Program-made: the position numbers and the translations under genes | Assembly (NCBI GenBank): GCA_016191555.1 | Contig: JACPVX010000029.1 | Location: 1-64,000, forward strand | From: Bacteroidota bacterium | Lineage (GTDB): Bacteria > Bacteroidota > Bacteroidia > Cytophagales > Cyclobacteriaceae | Length of the DNA: 64,000 bases | Reading direction: 5' to 3' | The notes under the pieces: model-generated | What the model was told of the DNA's origin: nothing | Seen by the model: the letters and a program-made list of their open reading frames with translations, nothing else | Databases searched by the model: none | In this document: positions 1 through 8,722 of the stretch, piece after piece | Layout of the letters: every line of letters starts with the position of its first letter | How positions within the stretch are numbered: the stretch's first letter is position 1

Positions 1-731
1 AGCGACTGGATTCTCTGGTGAATAATGTGATCGAGCCGCGCATGAATCAAATCTTTGAAGGCACTGACATCAAAACCAATGTGACTGGAACCACGAAGCT
101 TTTTATCAAGGGAAATAAATTTCTCATCAACAACATGAAAGAAAGTTTGCTGCTGGCGTTTATCTTAATCACACTCTCGATGGCGATTCTGTTTTCAGAC
201 ATTCGCATGATCATTATATCGCTCATTCCCAACCTGATTGCATTGATGATTACAGCAGGCATCATGGGCTACTTAGGTATCGATTTAAAGCCAAGCACAG
301 CATTGATTTTCAGCATTACCTTTGGTATTTCAGTTGACAACTCCATTCGTTTTCTCGCGAAGTATCGACAAGAGCAATTAGCAAATGGCTTCTTTGTTCC
401 TGTATCTGTCAGCGAAAGTATTTTAGAAACCGGTAAGAGCATCATTTATACTTCCATCGTACTTTTTGCAGGCTTCATTTTATTCGCCTTCTCTTCATTT
501 GGCGGAACGATTGCGTTGGGGCTTCTAACTTCGACTACTCTGGTAATCTCCATGTTTACCAACTTGATTTTATTACCGGCATTGATCATGACGTTTGATA
601 AACCCAAGAAACGAGATGGTGAAAAATTATTGATAGATGACTTCGACCCTGGCTTCTATGGTGAAGAAGAAGACGAAGCCATCGATTTGAGCAAGATCAA
701 AATTCACGATCGAAAAGGAGCGGCAGAATAA
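1..731 (+). CDS. MMPL/RND-family exporter, C-terminal part (5' truncated)
   Basis: The reading frame is open to the left edge, so this is the last ~243 residues of a larger protein. After a soluble stretch it shows a cluster of about five hydrophobic segments, beginning near LLLAFILITLSMAILFSD and including ALIFSITFGISVDNSIRF and IIYTSIVLFAGFILFAF. This is the usual last membrane block of MMPL/SSD-type RND exporters (hydrophobe or lipid transport). The D-N in the GISVDNS helix lies where proton-relay acidic residues sit in this superfamily. The protein ends in an acidic cytoplasmic tail (GEEEDEAIDLSK). Substrate unknown. The stop codon abuts the stop of the convergent SRPBCC gene. Confidence 0.85.
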   Translation, partial: RLDSLVNNVIEPRMNQIFEGTDIKTNVTGTTKLFIKGNKFLINNMKESLLLAFILITLSMAILFSDIRMIIISLIPNLIALMITAGIMGYLGIDLKPSTALIFSITFGISVDNSIRFLAKYRQEQLANGFFVPVSVSESILETGKSIIYTSIVLFAGFILFAFSSFGGTIALGLLTSTTLVISMFTNLILLPALIMTFDKPKKRDGEKLLIDDFDPGFYGEEEDEAIDLSKIKIHDRKGAAE

Positions 732-1244
732 TTACTTTTCGCACTCCTTTTTTAAAAGCTCAAGCCATGTTTGCATTCCTTTCGCCAGATTTTTGTTGAA
801 GGACTTTTTAAACAGACCCGCCAAAAAACCTTGCATGCTTTCGTCAACCGAAACGATAGTGAATTCACCTTCCTGATGAAGCGTCCAGTTGTGAATGGCA
901 TACATGCCAAAGGTTTTGCCGGTCCATCCAAACTGACGATGTGGTACCACGGTGTGTAGTGTAGAAAAAATTTTAGCTCCGCCCGTTTTCCATTTGAAAG
1001 TGGTGTTTGCTTCCAATTTACCATTCAGCTTGGGCTTACTGATTTCTGTTTGCCAATTTGCCCATTGATCGATGGTAGTAAGTACTTGCCAAACTTTTTC
1101 AGGACTTGCCGCAATGCGAATGCTCTTCGAACATTTTACGGGTGCATTTTCATTTATAGATTTCATAGTTGTTGTGTTTTGTGCCGCAGCAAGACTGAAT
1201 TGAGCCAAGCTGATAGCGGTTAATAAAATGTTTTTTGTGTTCAT
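732..1244 (-). CDS. exported SRPBCC (polyketide cyclase/START-like) protein
   Basis: 170 residues. It begins with a signal peptide (hydrophobic segment, then AAAQ at about residue 22). The rest fits a SRPBCC fold: an opening strand with SIRIAASPEKVWQVLTTIDQ, then WANWQTEISKPKLNG, then a beta-rich region and the C-terminal long helix SFNKNLAKGMQTWLELLKKE. These proteins have a deep hydrophobic ligand cavity; ligand and role are unknown here. Most SRPBCC proteins are cytoplasmic, so the signal peptide is worth noting. The upstream gap to the Crp-like gene is 111 bp; the two may be separately transcribed. Confidence 0.8.
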   Translation of the reverse strand: MNTKNILLTAISLAQFSLAAAQNTTTMKSINENAPVKCSKSIRIAASPEKVWQVLTTIDQWANWQTEISKPKLNGKLEANTTFKWKTGGAKIFSTLHTVVPHRQFGWTGKTFGMYAIHNWTLHQEGEFTIVSVDESMQGFLAGLFKKSFNKNLAKGMQTWLELLKKECEK

Positions 1245-1355
1245 TTGTTCCGTTGATTAACGATACAAAGGTGTGGCACAAAGGCGCGCGCGCTCTTGAC
1301 AAAAATCAAGAAGTCACGGAATCAGAAAAAAGTGGAAGGGCTTTTGGCGAACCTG

Positions 1356-1922
1356 TTAAAAACTCTTTTTGCGCAAGCGACTCAAAGTTTCGGGCGTCAT
1401 GCCAAGCATAGAGGCTAGGTATTGCAGCGGCACCTGATTGAACAATTCCTTATTGAATGCAAACAATTGCTGATAGCGTTCTTCGGCAGTCATGGAAAGA
1501 TGCGTGAGCACTCGTTCTTCTAATACTGTAAAGCATTTGGCGATGAAAAGTTTCTCCAGTTCATGCCAGCGGTCGACCATCTGGCCAATTCGCTGGTAGT
1601 TCTTTTGATCAATCACATACAACTCAGCATCCGTAAACGCCTGAAAATTCCATCGGGCAGGTTGATGAAAAACGAAACTGGCTAAGTCCACCACAAAGTA
1701 GCCTTTGGTTGAAATCCATTTGGTCACCTCTTTGTCGTTGGCCTCCACGTACTCCCGTACAATCCCAGATTGCACAAAACCCAACCGATCTGATAACTGT
1801 CCGGCCTTTAAAAAATACTCCCCTTTCTTCAGGCTTACCGGCTTGAAGAACGTGACAATCTTGGCAAGATCATCAGTAGGCACGCCAAAATAGCCGTGGA
1901 TATACTTTTCTAGTTCGGTCAT
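1356..1922 (-). CDS. Crp/Fnr-family transcriptional regulator
   Basis: About 188 residues, starting at the ATG of MTELEKYIHGYFGV; an in-frame start 36 bp upstream would add an unlikely MRLICLF leader. The N-terminal part is a cyclic-nucleotide-binding-like beta roll (LKKGEYFLKAGQLSDRLGFV, then the GIVREYV segment). It is followed by a helical linker and a short helix-turn-helix end (VPLQYLASMLGMTPETLSRL), where the recognition helix lies close to the C terminus, as is usual in Bacteroidota Crp-like proteins. It lacks Fnr-type cysteines, so iron-sulfur sensing is unlikely. Targets unknown; it might control the neighbouring SRPBCC gene or ileS (divergent, 115 bp away). Confidence 0.88.
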   Translation of the reverse strand: MTELEKYIHGYFGVPTDDLAKIVTFFKPVSLKKGEYFLKAGQLSDRLGFVQSGIVREYVEANDKEVTKWISTKGYFVVDLASFVFHQPARWNFQAFTDAELYVIDQKNYQRIGQMVDRWHELEKLFIAKCFTVLEERVLTHLSMTAEERYQQLFAFNKELFNQVPLQYLASMLGMTPETLSRLRKKSF

Positions 1923-2037
1923 ACGTGTTTTACTGGAAAATAAGCAAATCAACCTCACGTAATCAACAGGTTACGCCATTAAATACCCTGCCAAATACCC
2001 GATTCTTTGTTAAATTGCGCCCTATTTTTCGTTACCC

Positions 2038-5000
2038 GTGAGCAAGTACAAAGAAACCAAAGAACTCAACTATGCTACCATAGCCAGCGAGATGCTGGAA
2101 TTCTGGAAAGAGCAGCAGATTTTTGAAAAATCGGTGAGCAACCGCGAGGGTGCCCCCACCTTTACCTTTTATGAAGGCCCTCCTTCGGCCAACGGCACGC
2201 CCGGCATTCACCACGTGATGGCGCGTACGGTAAAAGACATTTTCTGTCGTTTCAAAACATTGCAGGGCTACCAAGTAAAGCGCAAAGGCGGCTGGGATAC
2301 ACACGGGCTGCCGGTAGAATTGCAGGTAGAAAAAGAACTGGGCATCACAAAAGACGATATCGGTAAAAAAATCTCGATCGAAGATTATAACAAGAAGTGC
2401 CGCGAAACGGTGATGAAGTACAAAGATCAATGGGATGATCTGACCACCAAGATGGGCTACTGGGTTGATTTGAAAAATCCGTACATCACTTACGAAAAAG
2501 AATACATCGAATCGCTGTGGTGGATCTTGAAAAAATTCTACGACAAAGGTTTATTGTACAAAGGATACACTATTCAACCGTATTCTCCTTCTGATGGCAC
2601 CGGACTCAGTTCACACGAACTAAATCAACCCGGTTGCTACAAAGAAGTAAAAGATACTTCGGTGGTGGCACAGTTTAAGTTGATTCAAGATGCGAAATTC
2701 AAAAGCATATTCACTGCGAATGAAGAAGTTTGCGTCTTAGCCTGGACAACCACACCGTGGACACTTCCATCGAATACAGCATTAGCCGTTGGTGATAAAA
2801 TCAAGTATGTTCAGGTGAATACCTTTAACCCTTACACTTTCAAACCAGTGAGTGTGGTGCTCGCCAAAGATCTAGTAGGCAAATACTTCTCTGAGAAAAA
2901 TAAGGAATTGAAGTTGGCTGATTACAAAGCCGGAGACAAAGCCATTCCTTTTGAAATTGTAAAAGAACTTATCGGTAAAGATCTGCTCGGTCTTCGCTAC
3001 GAGCAGCTGATGCCTTTCGTACAACCATTCTATCAAGCTGAAAATGCATTTCAAATTATAGCCGGAGATTTCGTAACCACCGAAGATGGTACGGGTGTAG
3101 TACACATCTCTCCTACGTTTGGTGCCGATGACTTCCGGGTGGCCAAGCAAAATAACGTGCCTGCCATGACGATCAAAGACGAGGCAGGTAATGAATTGCC
3201 TACGGTCGACAAGAAAGGAAAGTTCATCACTGCCATTGGTGAGAAACTAAAAGAAGGTGTTGCCAAGTATCAGATCAAAACACATAAGCCGCTTGGCGCG
3301 GATGATTTCTATGTGAAGAATTATACGGATGAAGATGAGAAACACCCCGATTACAAAAACACGGATGTGATCATCTCCATCATCTTGAAGGAAGAAAACA
3401 AAGCGTTTAAAGTAGAAAAATACGAGCACACCTACCCGCACAGTTGGCGCACCGACAAGCCGGTGTTGTATTATCCACTCGATGCGTGGTTCATTAAAAC
3501 CACTGCATTAAAAGATAAAATGGTGGCACTGAACAAAACGATCAACTGGAAACCCGAATCAACCGGTACAGGCCGATTTGGCAACTGGCTCGAGAATCTG
3601 GTCGATTGGAATTTGTCGCGCTCACGTTATTGGGGAACGCCTCTTCCTATTTGGAGAACCAAAGATGGTCGCGAAGAAATTTGCATTGGATCCATTGCAC
3701 AACTGCAGGAAGAAATTGAAAAAGCTAAAAAGGCAGGCATTGCAAATTCCACATTCACCAGTCTGGATTTCGATTTGCATCGGCCTTATGTTGACGAAAT
3801 CATTTTAGCAAGCTCAACCGGACAACCCATGTACCGCGAGACCGACCTTATCGATGTGTGGTTTGACTCAGGTGCGATGCCGTATGCACAGTGGCATTAC
3901 CCGTTTGAGAATAAAGAAGTATTTGAAAATGCATATCCGGCCGACTACATCTCCGAAGGTGTAGACCAAACTCGTGGTTGGTTCTTCACACTGCACGCTA
4001 TCGCTACCTTGCTCAGCGAAAGCAGCGATGAAATTAAAGCAGTCAATAAAAAAGTGAACAATGGTGGAGTCGCATTTAAAAATGTAATCTCTACCGGTCT
4101 TGTGCTTGATAAGAACGGTGAGAAGATGAGCAAGCGCAAAGGCAACGTCATTGACCCCTACACTACGCTCAGCAAATACGGAGCCGATCCGGTGCGTTGG
4201 CACATGATTGAAAATGCACCGCCTTGGGACAACCTGAAGTTTGACTTAGCCGGCATTGAAGAAACGCAACGCAGATTTTTTGGAACATTGATGAACACGT
4301 ATTCGTTCTTCGCGATGTATGCCAATATTGATGGCTTCGTGAAAGACGAAATGAACAATGTGCCATTTGATCGCCTCGCTCCGCTCGATAAGTGGATTAT
4401 CACCAAAGAACAATCCTTGATTGCAGAGGTGACAGCCGCTTACGAAGATTACGAGCCCACGAAGGCAGCGCGTGCTATTCAGGAGTTTGTAAACGATCAT
4501 GTTTCGAATTGGTATGTGCGCCTGAACCGCAAGCGTTTCTGGCAGCCATCCTCCGCTAAAGCTTCGGATGGCAAGCCCATGTCCTCCGTAGCTTCAGCGA
4601 AGGAGGAGCCTACATTATCCGAAGACAAACGCGCAGCTTACGAGACGTTGTACGAGTGTCTGATGGTAACAGCTCAGCTGATGGCCCCGATCGCACCATT
4701 CTTTAGCGAGTGGCTCTACAAAAATTTAACCGACTCGATTCGCACGAAGGCGAAACAAAACAACACACCTCTGCAGTTTGAATCCATTCACCACACCTTG
4801 TTGGTGAAAGCGGATAACAAACGAAAAGATGCGGAGTTGGAAATTGCTATGGACTACGCGCAACGCATTTGTTCGCTGACGCACTCCATCCGCAAGAATA
4901 GCAAAATCAAAGTACGCACGCCTCTTCAAAAAATATTGTTACCGGTAGTAGATGAAAAATTTGCGCAGCGTGTTCGTAGCGTGGAAGCCATCATTAAAGC

Positions 5001-5580
5001 AGAGGTGAATATTAAATCCATCGAGTACATCGATGACACTTCGGACATTTTAGTAAAAAAAGTAAAACCGAATTTACCTAAGCTGGGAAAACAATTCGGT
5101 CCGAAAATGAAAGACGTGTCGGCCGTGATTAATGGTTTCAGCAAAGAAGACATTTCCACCATTGAAAAAACAGGAAAGCTGAGCAAAGGTGGTTTTGATT
5201 TAGTGTTGGAAGATTTGCTGATTAGCTCCGAAGATATTCCAGGCTGGGCCGTTGCGGCCGAAGGCGGCATCACCGTAGCGTTGGATATTACCATCACCGA
5301 AGAGTTGCAGCGCGAAGGAATTGCTCGTGATTTTGTGAATCGTGTACAAAACTTGCGCAAAGACATGGGTATGGAAGTGCTCGACAAAATCGCGATCGAG
5401 GTAGAAAATCAACATGAATTAATTACCGCAGCTCTGAAAGAATTCAAAGACTACATCTGCACCGAAACACAATCGCTGCAATTGGAGTTTAAAGATCAGG
5501 CAACAGGGTCGATAGAAGTTCCGATAGCCATCGGAATGGATGAGTTTGTAATGAAAGTAAAAGTAAGCCTACAAAAATAG
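2038..5580 (+). CDS. ileS: isoleucyl-tRNA synthetase
   Basis: 1180 residues, starting at GTG (MSKYKETKELNYA). Class I aminoacyl-tRNA synthetase charging tRNA-Ile. The HIGH-like signature is seen in ANGTPGIHHVMART (~residue 50), the editing (CP1) domain around CVLAWTTTPWTLPSNTA and GDFVTTEDGTGVVHISP, and the KMSKS signature in GEKMSKRKGN. The anticodon-binding domain starts near NWYVRLNRKRFW. The C-terminal organisation and length fit the long, eukaryotic-like type found in many Bacteroidota, a type often associated with lower mupirocin sensitivity (family knowledge, not tested here). Residues ~837-857 are an extra Ser/Ala/Lys-rich stretch encoded by a palindromic repeat. The gene heads a tight run: lspA begins 5 bp after its stop. 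Confidence 0.98.
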   Translation: MSKYKETKELNYATIASEMLEFWKEQQIFEKSVSNREGAPTFTFYEGPPSANGTPGIHHVMARTVKDIFCRFKTLQGYQVKRKGGWDTHGLPVELQVEKELGITKDDIGKKISIEDYNKKCRETVMKYKDQWDDLTTKMGYWVDLKNPYITYEKEYIESLWWILKKFYDKGLLYKGYTIQPYSPSDGTGLSSHELNQPGCYKEVKDTSVVAQFKLIQDAKFKSIFTANEEVCVLAWTTTPWTLPSNTALAVGDKIKYVQVNTFNPYTFKPVSVVLAKDLVGKYFSEKNKELKLADYKAGDKAIPFEIVKELIGKDLLGLRYEQLMPFVQPFYQAENAFQIIAGDFVTTEDGTGVVHISPTFGADDFRVAKQNNVPAMTIKDEAGNELPTVDKKGKFITAIGEKLKEGVAKYQIKTHKPLGADDFYVKNYTDEDEKHPDYKNTDVIISIILKEENKAFKVEKYEHTYPHSWRTDKPVLYYPLDAWFIKTTALKDKMVALNKTINWKPESTGTGRFGNWLENLVDWNLSRSRYWGTPLPIWRTKDGREEICIGSIAQLQEEIEKAKKAGIANSTFTSLDFDLHRPYVDEIILASSTGQPMYRETDLIDVWFDSGAMPYAQWHYPFENKEVFENAYPADYISEGVDQTRGWFFTLHAIATLLSESSDEIKAVNKKVNNGGVAFKNVISTGLVLDKNGEKMSKRKGNVIDPYTTLSKYGADPVRWHMIENAPPWDNLKFDLAGIEETQRRFFGTLMNTYSFFAMYANIDGFVKDEMNNVPFDRLAPLDKWIITKEQSLIAEVTAAYEDYEPTKAARAIQEFVNDHVSNWYVRLNRKRFWQPSSAKASDGKPMSSVASAKEEPTLSEDKRAAYETLYECLMVTAQLMAPIAPFFSEWLYKNLTDSIRTKAKQNNTPLQFESIHHTLLVKADNKRKDAELEIAMDYAQRICSLTHSIRKNSKIKVRTPLQKILLPVVDEKFAQRVRSVEAIIKAEVNIKSIEYIDDTSDILVKKVKPNLPKLGKQFGPKMKDVSAVINGFSKEDISTIEKTGKLSKGGFDLVLEDLLISSEDIPGWAVAAEGGITVALDITITEELQREGIARDFVNRVQNLRKDMGMEVLDKIAIEVENQHELITAALKEFKDYICTETQSLQLEFKDQATGSIEVPIAIGMDEFVMKVKVSLQK
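4546..4607 (+). repeat. palindromic double-hairpin repeat inserted in frame within ileS
   Basis: Two 26-nt hairpins, at 4546-4571 and 4582-4607, have the same plan: a 6-bp outer stem (CCATCC/GGATGG and TCCTCC/GGAGGA), a 3-nt internal loop, an inner GCT/AGC stem and a 2-nt tip. They are separated by about 10 nt. The whole element is read in frame and encodes a low-complexity SSAKASDGKPMSSVASAKE stretch just after the RKRFW motif of IleRS and before the AAYETLYECL segment. Such protein-coding palindromic elements resemble the RPE type known from Rickettsia; the identity of this family is inferred. Confidence 0.75.
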
Positions 5581-5585
5581 CAGGA

Positions 5586-6254
5586 ATGAAAGTCTATAAA
5601 TATTTCTTAATTGCCCTCCTCATTATCTGTCTTGATCAAACCAGCAAATTGCTTGTGCATAAATACATGTATCTGCATGAAGAAGTAAATGTGATTGGCG
5701 ATTGGTTTCGACTTCATTATTTACTGAATCCGGGGATGGCGTTCGGGATTAAATGGGACAGCGAATTTGGAAAACTAGCACTCACGCTATTTCGCATCAT
5801 CGCGATGTTTGGCATTGGCTACTACCTCATTCGCATGACAAACAAAAAATCTCACACCGGATTTTTAGTATGCATGGCTTTAATTTTAGGTGGCGCTATT
5901 GGCAATGTAATCGACAGTATTTTTTATGGAGTGTTCTTAGGAAACGCGCCACTCGATTCACCCACACCATGGTTTCACGGCCAGGTGATTGATATGTTAT
6001 TTTTTCCGGTAGCTAGTTTTACTTGGCCAGAGTGGATGCCCGTGCTCGGTGGTCAGGATTTTCTTTTCTTTAGTCCGGTTTTCAATATTGCTGATTCTTC
6101 GATCTTTCTAGGTGTAGTTTCAATTCTCATTTTTCAGAAGAAGTTCTTCAAAGAAAAAGAAGTGCCACAACCAGAAGAACCGGCAGCAACTGATTCTGCT
6201 GACACGACATCACTACCTGCTACCGATCTTCCTTCACCAACCACCAACTTATAA
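5586..6254 (+). CDS. lspA: lipoprotein signal peptidase (signal peptidase II)
   Basis: 222 residues; inner-membrane aspartyl protease that removes signal peptides from prolipoproteins. Family motifs are clear: LDQTSKLLV in the first helix, NPGMAFGI, GGAIGNVIDS (first catalytic Asp region) and the second catalytic Asp in FNIADSSIFLGV. Four transmembrane helices can be drawn. Compared with the usual ~160-170 residues it has an insertion between the two catalytic Asp motifs (about residues 115-155) and a Pro/Glu/Thr-rich C-terminal tail (PQPEEPAATDSADTTSLPAT). It sits 5 bp after ileS and 2 bp before the next gene, so it is almost surely cotranscribed with both. Confidence 0.95.
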   Translation: MKVYKYFLIALLIICLDQTSKLLVHKYMYLHEEVNVIGDWFRLHYLLNPGMAFGIKWDSEFGKLALTLFRIIAMFGIGYYLIRMTNKKSHTGFLVCMALILGGAIGNVIDSIFYGVFLGNAPLDSPTPWFHGQVIDMLFFPVASFTWPEWMPVLGGQDFLFFSPVFNIADSSIFLGVVSILIFQKKFFKEKEVPQPEEPAATDSADTTSLPATDLPSPTTNL

Positions 6255-6256
6255 AG

Positions 6257-6739
6257 ATGGCTGAACAACTCTTCATCGATACAGCAGCAAGCAAAGAGGC
6301 ACGCTACCAATCATTAGTTCCGCAAATTGAGGCCTTGATTACAGGCGAGAGTGACGCGGTTGCTAATTTGGCAAACATCGCGGCTGCCCTACGGCAAGCC
6401 ATGAATTTCTTTTGGGTTGGATTTTACGTAGTGAAAAATAATGAGTTGGTGCTGGGCCCTTTTCAGGGGCCGATTGCATGCACACGTATTGCCTTCGGTA
6501 AAGGTGTGTGTGGTGCTTGCTGGAAAGAAAAGAAAGTCATGCTCGTGCCAAATGTTGACGAGTTTCCCGGTCACATTGCCTGCAGCTCAGATTCGAAATC
6601 AGAAATTGTATTACCTGCTTTTAAAAATCAGGAAGTGGCTCTTGTTCTGGATGTGGACAGCGATCGGCTGAATGATTTTGATGCCACTGATGAAAAGTAC
6701 TTGCTTCAAGTGATGAAGCTTATTGAGCGCTTTATCTAA
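6257..6739 (+). CDS. msrC: GAF-domain free methionine-(R)-sulfoxide reductase
   Basis: 160 residues, one GAF domain. The three conserved cysteines of the fRMsr (YebR/MsrC) family are present: one in GPIACTRIAF, one in GKGVCGACWKEKK and one in GHIACSSDSKSEIVLP. The catalytic chemistry is reduction of free Met-R-sulfoxide through a Cys relay with thioredoxin. The C terminus (VLDVDSDRLNDFD) also matches. It starts 2 bp after the lspA stop, and the following MutS-like gene begins 4 bp after its own stop, so the four genes ileS-lspA-msrC-mutS-like form one unit. Confidence 0.93.
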   Translation: MAEQLFIDTAASKEARYQSLVPQIEALITGESDAVANLANIAAALRQAMNFFWVGFYVVKNNELVLGPFQGPIACTRIAFGKGVCGACWKEKKVMLVPNVDEFPGHIACSSDSKSEIVLPAFKNQEVALVLDVDSDRLNDFDATDEKYLLQVMKLIERFI

Positions 6740-6743
6740 GCTC

Positions 6744-8516
6744 ATGAATTTTGAATCGCATTACCAGCAGCGCGCAGATTTATTTCAATCAGAGGTAACC
6801 GCGTGCGATCGCATCATTCGAAACTACGCCTGGGTTCGGATAGCGGTGGCCATCGCAATTATTGGTATTGCTTATCTCGGTTTTAAGGATTCATTTTTCT
6901 TTGCAGCACTCCCACCATTGGTAATCTTGTTCTTTTACCTCGTGCAGCTTCAACTACGCAAAGAAGAGGCACGAAAGATTTTATTAAGCCTGATTGATTT
7001 AAACCAATCAGAGGTGGAAGCGATTCAATTCCGATTTTCAAAATTCTCTGATGGCAACCGATTTATTGATCCTCATCACACCTACAGTCATGATTTGGAT
7101 TTGTTTGGTGAAGGTTCTCTTTTCCAATATTTAAACCGTTGCGCAACTCCTTTGGGCGAAGCAAAACTCGCACACGATCTGACGCAGTTGCCTTACAATC
7201 AACAAGCAATTGAATCAAGGCAAGAAGCAATTCGTGAGCTGGCTACGAAACTTGATCTGCGTCAACAATGCTGGGCTACCGGTCAACAAATTGACACAAC
7301 AGCGGTTGATCTCAATCCTCTTTTTCAGTGGTTAAAGGAGGCGGATATCTTTTTAGGAAACCGATTCATAGAATTGATCAAATGGGTATTGCCTTCCATA
7401 ACCTGTTTGTCGTTGGCGATGGCAACTGTTTATCCGGCCTTTCAGTCGGTGTTTCTTTTACTATTCATTGCTCAATTATCGTTGTCAGCTCGCTATTCAA
7501 AATTGATTTCCCTTTTGCAGGGAAGGTTGGCTAACTATAAAATAAGACTTGAGAATTACTCAAAGCTATTTGAGCTTCTAAAAAAAGAATCATTTGTATC
7601 GCCTCGAATGAAAAGTCATTTTGACGTGGCCAATCGTGCAGCTGAACATGTTCATTCGTTTTCAAAAAAAGTGAACTCGTTGGAGTCGCGCATGAATTTA
7701 ATTGCGAGACTATTTGGTAACGGGCTTTTTCTTCTTGATTTTCATAACGTAACACAACTCGAGTTGTGGCGAAAACAACATGCAAGTGAATTGCCGCTAT
7801 GGATTGATTCACTGGCAGAGTGGGATTCTTTATTAGCCTTCGCCACGTTGCACTACAATCAGCCTCATTTCGCTTTTGCGGAAATAAGTGAACAATTATC
7901 CATTCGTGGGGAAGAGACCGGGCACCCATTGATTCCGTCAAAAATTCGTGTTGCGAATTCGTTTGAAATTGGAACACCTGCAGGGCTTACGTTAATCACC
8001 GGGGCCAACATGGCAGGTAAGAGCACTTTCTTGCGAGCCGTTGGCGTTAATTATGTGCTAGGTTTGAATGGATCACCTGTATGCGCACGCAAGTGGAGTA
8101 GTCCAATTGCTGAGTTGCGAACCGGCATGCGCACATCCGATTCGCTGCAAGAGAATCAATCCTATTTTTATGCAGAGCTATTTCGACTACAGTCCATCAT
8201 TACCGATTTACGAAAGGGAAATCGAATGGTGATTTTGTTAGACGAAATTTTAAAAGGAACCAACTCTACGGACAAGCAAACCGGCTCGCGCGAATTAATT
8301 AAGCAACTCATTCAACAACCTGCTTTGGTCATGATCGCCACGCATGATATTGCGCTGGGCGATATGGAACAACAGTATCCACAACAAGTTGCCAACGCTT
8401 GCTTCGAAGGAAAAATAGAAAACGACCAACTCACATTCGATTATACGCTTCACAAAGGTGTTGCTCAAAAGGCGAATGCAACTTTTTTGATGCGCAAGAT
8501 GGGAATCATTCCCTAA
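6744..8516 (+). CDS. membrane-anchored MutS-family ATPase (not canonical MutS or MutS2)
   Basis: About 590 residues from the ATG at MNFESHYQQRADLF; a TTG seven codons upstream would overlap msrC. Residues ~28-70 contain two transmembrane helices (VRIAVAIAIIGIAYLG and ALPPLVILFFYLVQ), with more hydrophobic segments near residues 215-255. The C-terminal third is a MutS domain V ATPase: Walker A GANMAGKST (~residue 421), the TGMRTSDSLQENQSYFYAEL segment, Walker B MVILLDEILKGTNS and the ATHD switch. The mismatch-recognition domain I and the Smr domain of MutS2 are absent. Members of this family occur in Bacteroidota with no settled function; a role in DNA mismatch repair should not be assumed. 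Confidence 0.85.
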   Translation: MNFESHYQQRADLFQSEVTACDRIIRNYAWVRIAVAIAIIGIAYLGFKDSFFFAALPPLVILFFYLVQLQLRKEEARKILLSLIDLNQSEVEAIQFRFSKFSDGNRFIDPHHTYSHDLDLFGEGSLFQYLNRCATPLGEAKLAHDLTQLPYNQQAIESRQEAIRELATKLDLRQQCWATGQQIDTTAVDLNPLFQWLKEADIFLGNRFIELIKWVLPSITCLSLAMATVYPAFQSVFLLLFIAQLSLSARYSKLISLLQGRLANYKIRLENYSKLFELLKKESFVSPRMKSHFDVANRAAEHVHSFSKKVNSLESRMNLIARLFGNGLFLLDFHNVTQLELWRKQHASELPLWIDSLAEWDSLLAFATLHYNQPHFAFAEISEQLSIRGEETGHPLIPSKIRVANSFEIGTPAGLTLITGANMAGKSTFLRAVGVNYVLGLNGSPVCARKWSSPIAELRTGMRTSDSLQENQSYFYAELFRLQSIITDLRKGNRMVILLDEILKGTNSTDKQTGSRELIKQLIQQPALVMIATHDIALGDMEQQYPQQVANACFEGKIENDQLTFDYTLHKGVAQKANATFLMRKMGIIP

Positions 8517-8542
8517 GCACTTTGTAGGTACCGATCGGCCCG

Positions 8543-8635
8543 GGATTGCAGCGAAAAGCCCACAGTGGCGGCCCACTTTTCGGTAATCAACATGGGCCAG
8601 CCACGAGGACTTGCAGCGTAAAGCCCGCAAGGCCG
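8543..8635. repeat. two copies of a GC-rich intergenic repeat
   Basis: The 206-bp gap between the MutS-like gene and the aminotransferase holds two related ~30-nt copies, at 8543 (ggattgcagcgaaaagccc) and 8607 (ggacttgcagcgtaaagccc), 64 bp apart. Each is followed by a GGC-rich segment. They are richer in GC than the flanks and encode nothing convincing. The rest of the gap is probably the aminotransferase promoter, with a TATCTTTA element near 8694 that resembles the Bacteroidota -7 box. Confidence 0.55.
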
Positions 8636-8722
8636 CCAAAAAAGACCCACATCTATCTGAATAAATCCTCGCTGGCGAAACGTGGAAAGTTGTTATCTTT
8701 AGATTAATCAATTCCACTTATT

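Noticed and set aside
2032..2430. 132-codon - strand frame opposite ileS
   Set aside because: Shadow of the ileS coding frame; no family and no start signal.
8517..8722. A tRNA or small RNA in the 206-bp gap
   Set aside because: No cloverleaf or CCA-type end can be drawn, and the two GC-rich copies explain the structure.
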